Positions 62,096-64,000 of a stretch of DNA of 64,000 nucleotides are shown here, piece by piece. How positions within the stretch are numbered: the stretch's first letter is position 1; each line of letters begins with the position of its first letter. The DNA lies in contig NZ_SLWN01000005.1 in NCBI RefSeq assembly GCF_004342025.1, positions 124,001 to 188,000 of the forward strand. Reading direction: 5' to 3'. This stretch comes from Kribbella steppae. GTDB lineage: Bacteria; Actinomycetota; Actinomycetes; Propionibacteriales; Kribbellaceae. The notes below the pieces were generated by a model. It worked only from the letters and a program-made list of their open reading frames with translations, searched no databases and was not told where the DNA came from. Position numbers and translations under genes: made by a program.

Positions 62096-64000
62096 ATCGT
62101 TCTACGGCCCAGGCCTTCTCGATCGTCTGGCTGATCTTGTTGCCGACCAGATCCGTCGCCGTCACCCGGACGTTCGCGTACGACGCATCCCCCGGCGCGA
62201 CCGGGATCCGCGCACCCACCGTGCCGCCGAGTCCACGCGGGCTGAGGTGGAGCCGTTGCCACGTCTTGCCGTCGTACGAGATCTCGGCGGTGGTCCGGAA
62301 CAACCCCAGGCCGCGGGCACCCGGCTGGTACCCGGGCTTCAGGTCGAGCCAGCCATTGGCCACCTTGTAGTCGACCTGGACGAGCGGCAGCACCGACCGT
62401 CCCTGCGCCGGCTTGGACACGAACCGCCACTCGGTGTGGGTCGCGGTCGAGGTGGTCGCCCAACTGTTCGGCCCGCGCTTCTGGTCCAGGACCAGTTCGT
62501 ACCAGGCCGCCTTCGCCGGGATCGCGAACTGCGCGACGGACCAGTCCTTGCGACCGAGCTCCACGCCGTTGCTGCTGAGCTTGAGGCTCGTCACGTCACC
62601 GCGGTCGCCCCAACCGTAGGTATCGCTGTCGCCACTCACGTACTGCGGGATCGCGATCCGCAGCGCGTTCTCGAACCGGGCGACCGGCAGGCCCTCGGAC
62701 TCGCTGCCGGTGGCGTTGTACGGGATCGCCGGCCGCGTCAGTGACTCCCACCAGCCGCGGGTGACCTTCTCGTTCGGGCGGTAGCCGCGGGCGATCGTGT
62801 ACTCGTACCCGGACTCGTTCCACTCCCCCGCCACAGTCCGCTCGTCCCACGTGACGCCCTTGACGTCGGTGGCCAGGTAGTCGGTGCGGACGACCGGTCC
62901 AGTCACCTGACGCGACGAGGACAGACCGGTGGAGATGCCTGGTAGGTAGGCGGACCGCTGGTCGAGATGCAGGTACCACGCGTCGTTGCGGTTGTAGTTC
63001 GTGGTCACCGCGGCCGGACGCATCTTCGCGATGTCGTACGTCAGCGGCCCACTCACTGTGGACGGCCCGACGGCCAGGTCGTAGCGGTAGGTGCTGTCGA
63101 GCAGACCGTTGAGCTGGAACGTCACCGGCCCCTTCGCCAGCAGATCGAGCAGTTGCTTCCCCTGCTCGGCGCGCAGCAGGTAGAACGGGATGCCCTGCTC
63201 GGACCCGGTCGACCAGAACCCAGGCGCCTCCTTGTACATGAAGATCGCCTTGGCCCCGGCGTCCTTCGCCGCCTTGACCTGCGGCACGACCTGGTTGAGG
63301 GAGCGCCAGCGGACCAGCGCCACCTTGTCCTTGGCTCCGGCCAACTCGGCCGCCGTACCGTCGCCGCCGTTGTAGAGCGGCAGTTTCTCGTTCCCCACGA
63401 AGACAGTCCGGTACGACGCTTCGTCCGGGGTCGGCAGGCGGAAGCTGCTGCCCGTGCCGCTGACGTCGACGGTCAGCTTGGGCTGGGCGAGGTCCCAGCG
63501 CTGCACGACCTGGAAGGTGCCGTTGGCAACCTTTCCGAAGTCCTGCACGTAAACACCGTTCATGACCCGCTCGTCGTAGGCCCAGCCGGAGACCGCGTCG
63601 CGGTCGCCGATCTTGCGGTGCCAGGCGAGGCCGACCCGCTGCCCGTCGGCCCGCAGCGGGGTCTTCACTGTGACCTTGTTCGCCTGACGGGCGTCGAAGG
63701 TGAAGGTGCGGTCGCGGTCGATCCACTCGTCCGGGTCGCCCATCAGGGTGACCGAGTTCGTCCAGTTCGCCTCGTCGCCGCCCATCGCGTACGCCATCAC
63801 GCTGTACCGCCCGGTCGGCACCTCGAGGGTCCGGCTGCCGGTCTGGTCGAAGGCGATCCCGTTCACGTCACCGGTGGCCTGGTTCCACAGCTGCACGCCG
63901 CTCGCCCCGGTCTTCGTGGTCGCGGGCTGACCGTCGCGCCCGATCCCCTTCACCGTCACCTGGTGCATCCGTCCCCCGGCCGCGAACGCGAGACCGGTCC
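62094..64000 (-). CDS. Large secreted peptidase-like protein, C-terminal part (runs off window)
   Basis: At least 635 residues of an open frame reach the right edge; the start is outside. Visible features are HQVTVKGIGRDGQPA near the edge and a beta-rich region. A PA-like domain may follow (KVALVRWRSLNQVVPQVKAAKDAGAKAIFMYKEAPGFWS, then GIPFYLLRAEQGKQLLDLL), with C-terminal beta-sandwich sequence ending in SYANVRVTATDLVGNKISQTIEKAWAVER. This architecture is common at the C-terminus of large actinobacterial subtilisin-like (S8) peptidases. The catalytic domain is not in the window, so the peptidase call is inference. Confidence 0.65.
   Translation of the reverse strand, partial: TGLAFAAGGRMHQVTVKGIGRDGQPATTKTGASGVQLWNQATGDVNGIAFDQTGSRTLEVPTGRYSVMAYAMGGDEANWTNSVTLMGDPDEWIDRDRTFTFDARQANKVTVKTPLRADGQRVGLAWHRKIGDRDAVSGWAYDERVMNGVYVQDFGKVANGTFQVVQRWDLAQPKLTVDVSGTGSSFRLPTPDEASYRTVFVGNEKLPLYNGGDGTAAELAGAKDKVALVRWRSLNQVVPQVKAAKDAGAKAIFMYKEAPGFWSTGSEQGIPFYLLRAEQGKQLLDLLAKGPVTFQLNGLLDSTYRYDLAVGPSTVSGPLTYDIAKMRPAAVTTNYNRNDAWYLHLDQRSAYLPGISTGLSSSRQVTGPVVRTDYLATDVKGVTWDERTVAGEWNESGYEYTIARGYRPNEKVTRGWWESLTRPAIPYNATGSESEGLPVARFENALRIAIPQYVSGDSDTYGWGDRGDVTSLKLSSNGVELGRKDWSVAQFAIPAKAAWYELVLDQKRGPNSWATTSTATHTEWRFVSKPAQGRSVLPLVQVDYKVANGWLDLKPGYQPGARGLGLFRTTAEISYDGKTWQRLHLSPRGLGGTVGARIPVAPGDASYANVRVTATDLVGNKISQTIEKAWAVER

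Overview
The window is chromosomal DNA from a high-GC Gram-positive actinobacterium. The evidence is the strong G/C bias at third codon positions, frequent GTG starts, ATGA/GTGA stop-start overlaps, leaderless-looking promoters, actinobacterial families (DUF222-HNH, DUF4229, PadR/DrrAB-type ABC, MptB) and a complete menaquinone/complex I gene set. Gene content and style resemble the Nocardioidaceae/Kribbella group; this placement is inferred from families only. I see no rRNA, tRNA, CRISPR array, insertion sequence or prophage.

Region 1 (1-17.8 kb) is accessory and regulatory. In order it holds a GlxA-type regulator, small membrane proteins, DUF402 and DUF445 proteins, an MFS exporter, an FMN-dependent alpha-hydroxy-acid oxidase, a HAD hydrolase and a secreted zinc D,D-peptidase. 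A sugar-phosphate-isomerase-like protein and RarD follow, then a Tat-exported PhoX-like phosphatase behind a PHO-box-like repeat. Next come an Rrf2 regulator with an MFS exporter and cupin sharing a conserved operator, and a DUF222-HNH nuclease preceded by two DnaA-box-like repeats. The region ends with a decayed stretch and a second member of an unnamed membrane-protein family also present at 1.1 kb.

Region 2 (17.8-39 kb) is respiratory. On the minus strand menG, a menaquinone reductase-like flavoprotein (menJ-like), all 14 subunits nuoA-nuoN and a long-chain polyprenyl diphosphate synthase are collinear. menF and an MBL-fold hydrolase are divergent from menG. Together they make the quinone headgroup, its tail, its final modifications and the enzyme that reduces it.

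Region 3 (39-44.4 kb) holds an intact GNAT acetyltransferase abutting a frameshifted tandem copy, a PadR regulator with a two-gene ABC exporter whose promoter carries a twin operator, a 21-bp-arm inverted repeat and an MptB-like mannosyltransferase.

Region 4 (44.4-64 kb) resumes menaquinone synthesis (menD-menC-menE minus strand, menA divergent). It continues with a Cds1-like PLP enzyme, an M48 metalloprotease and a TetR/DHA2 exporter pair with a visible operator. A tightly packed hemL - histidine phosphatase - tlpA - ccdA - resB - ccsB - DUF4229 operon for haem and cytochrome c maturation follows. Last are a secreted lytic transglycosylase with a structured leader and the C-terminal part of a large secreted peptidase-like protein that runs off the right edge. 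The hemL-ccs-men gene set resembles the Rv0524-Rv0562 neighbourhood of Mycobacterium tuberculosis (from memory of that genome).
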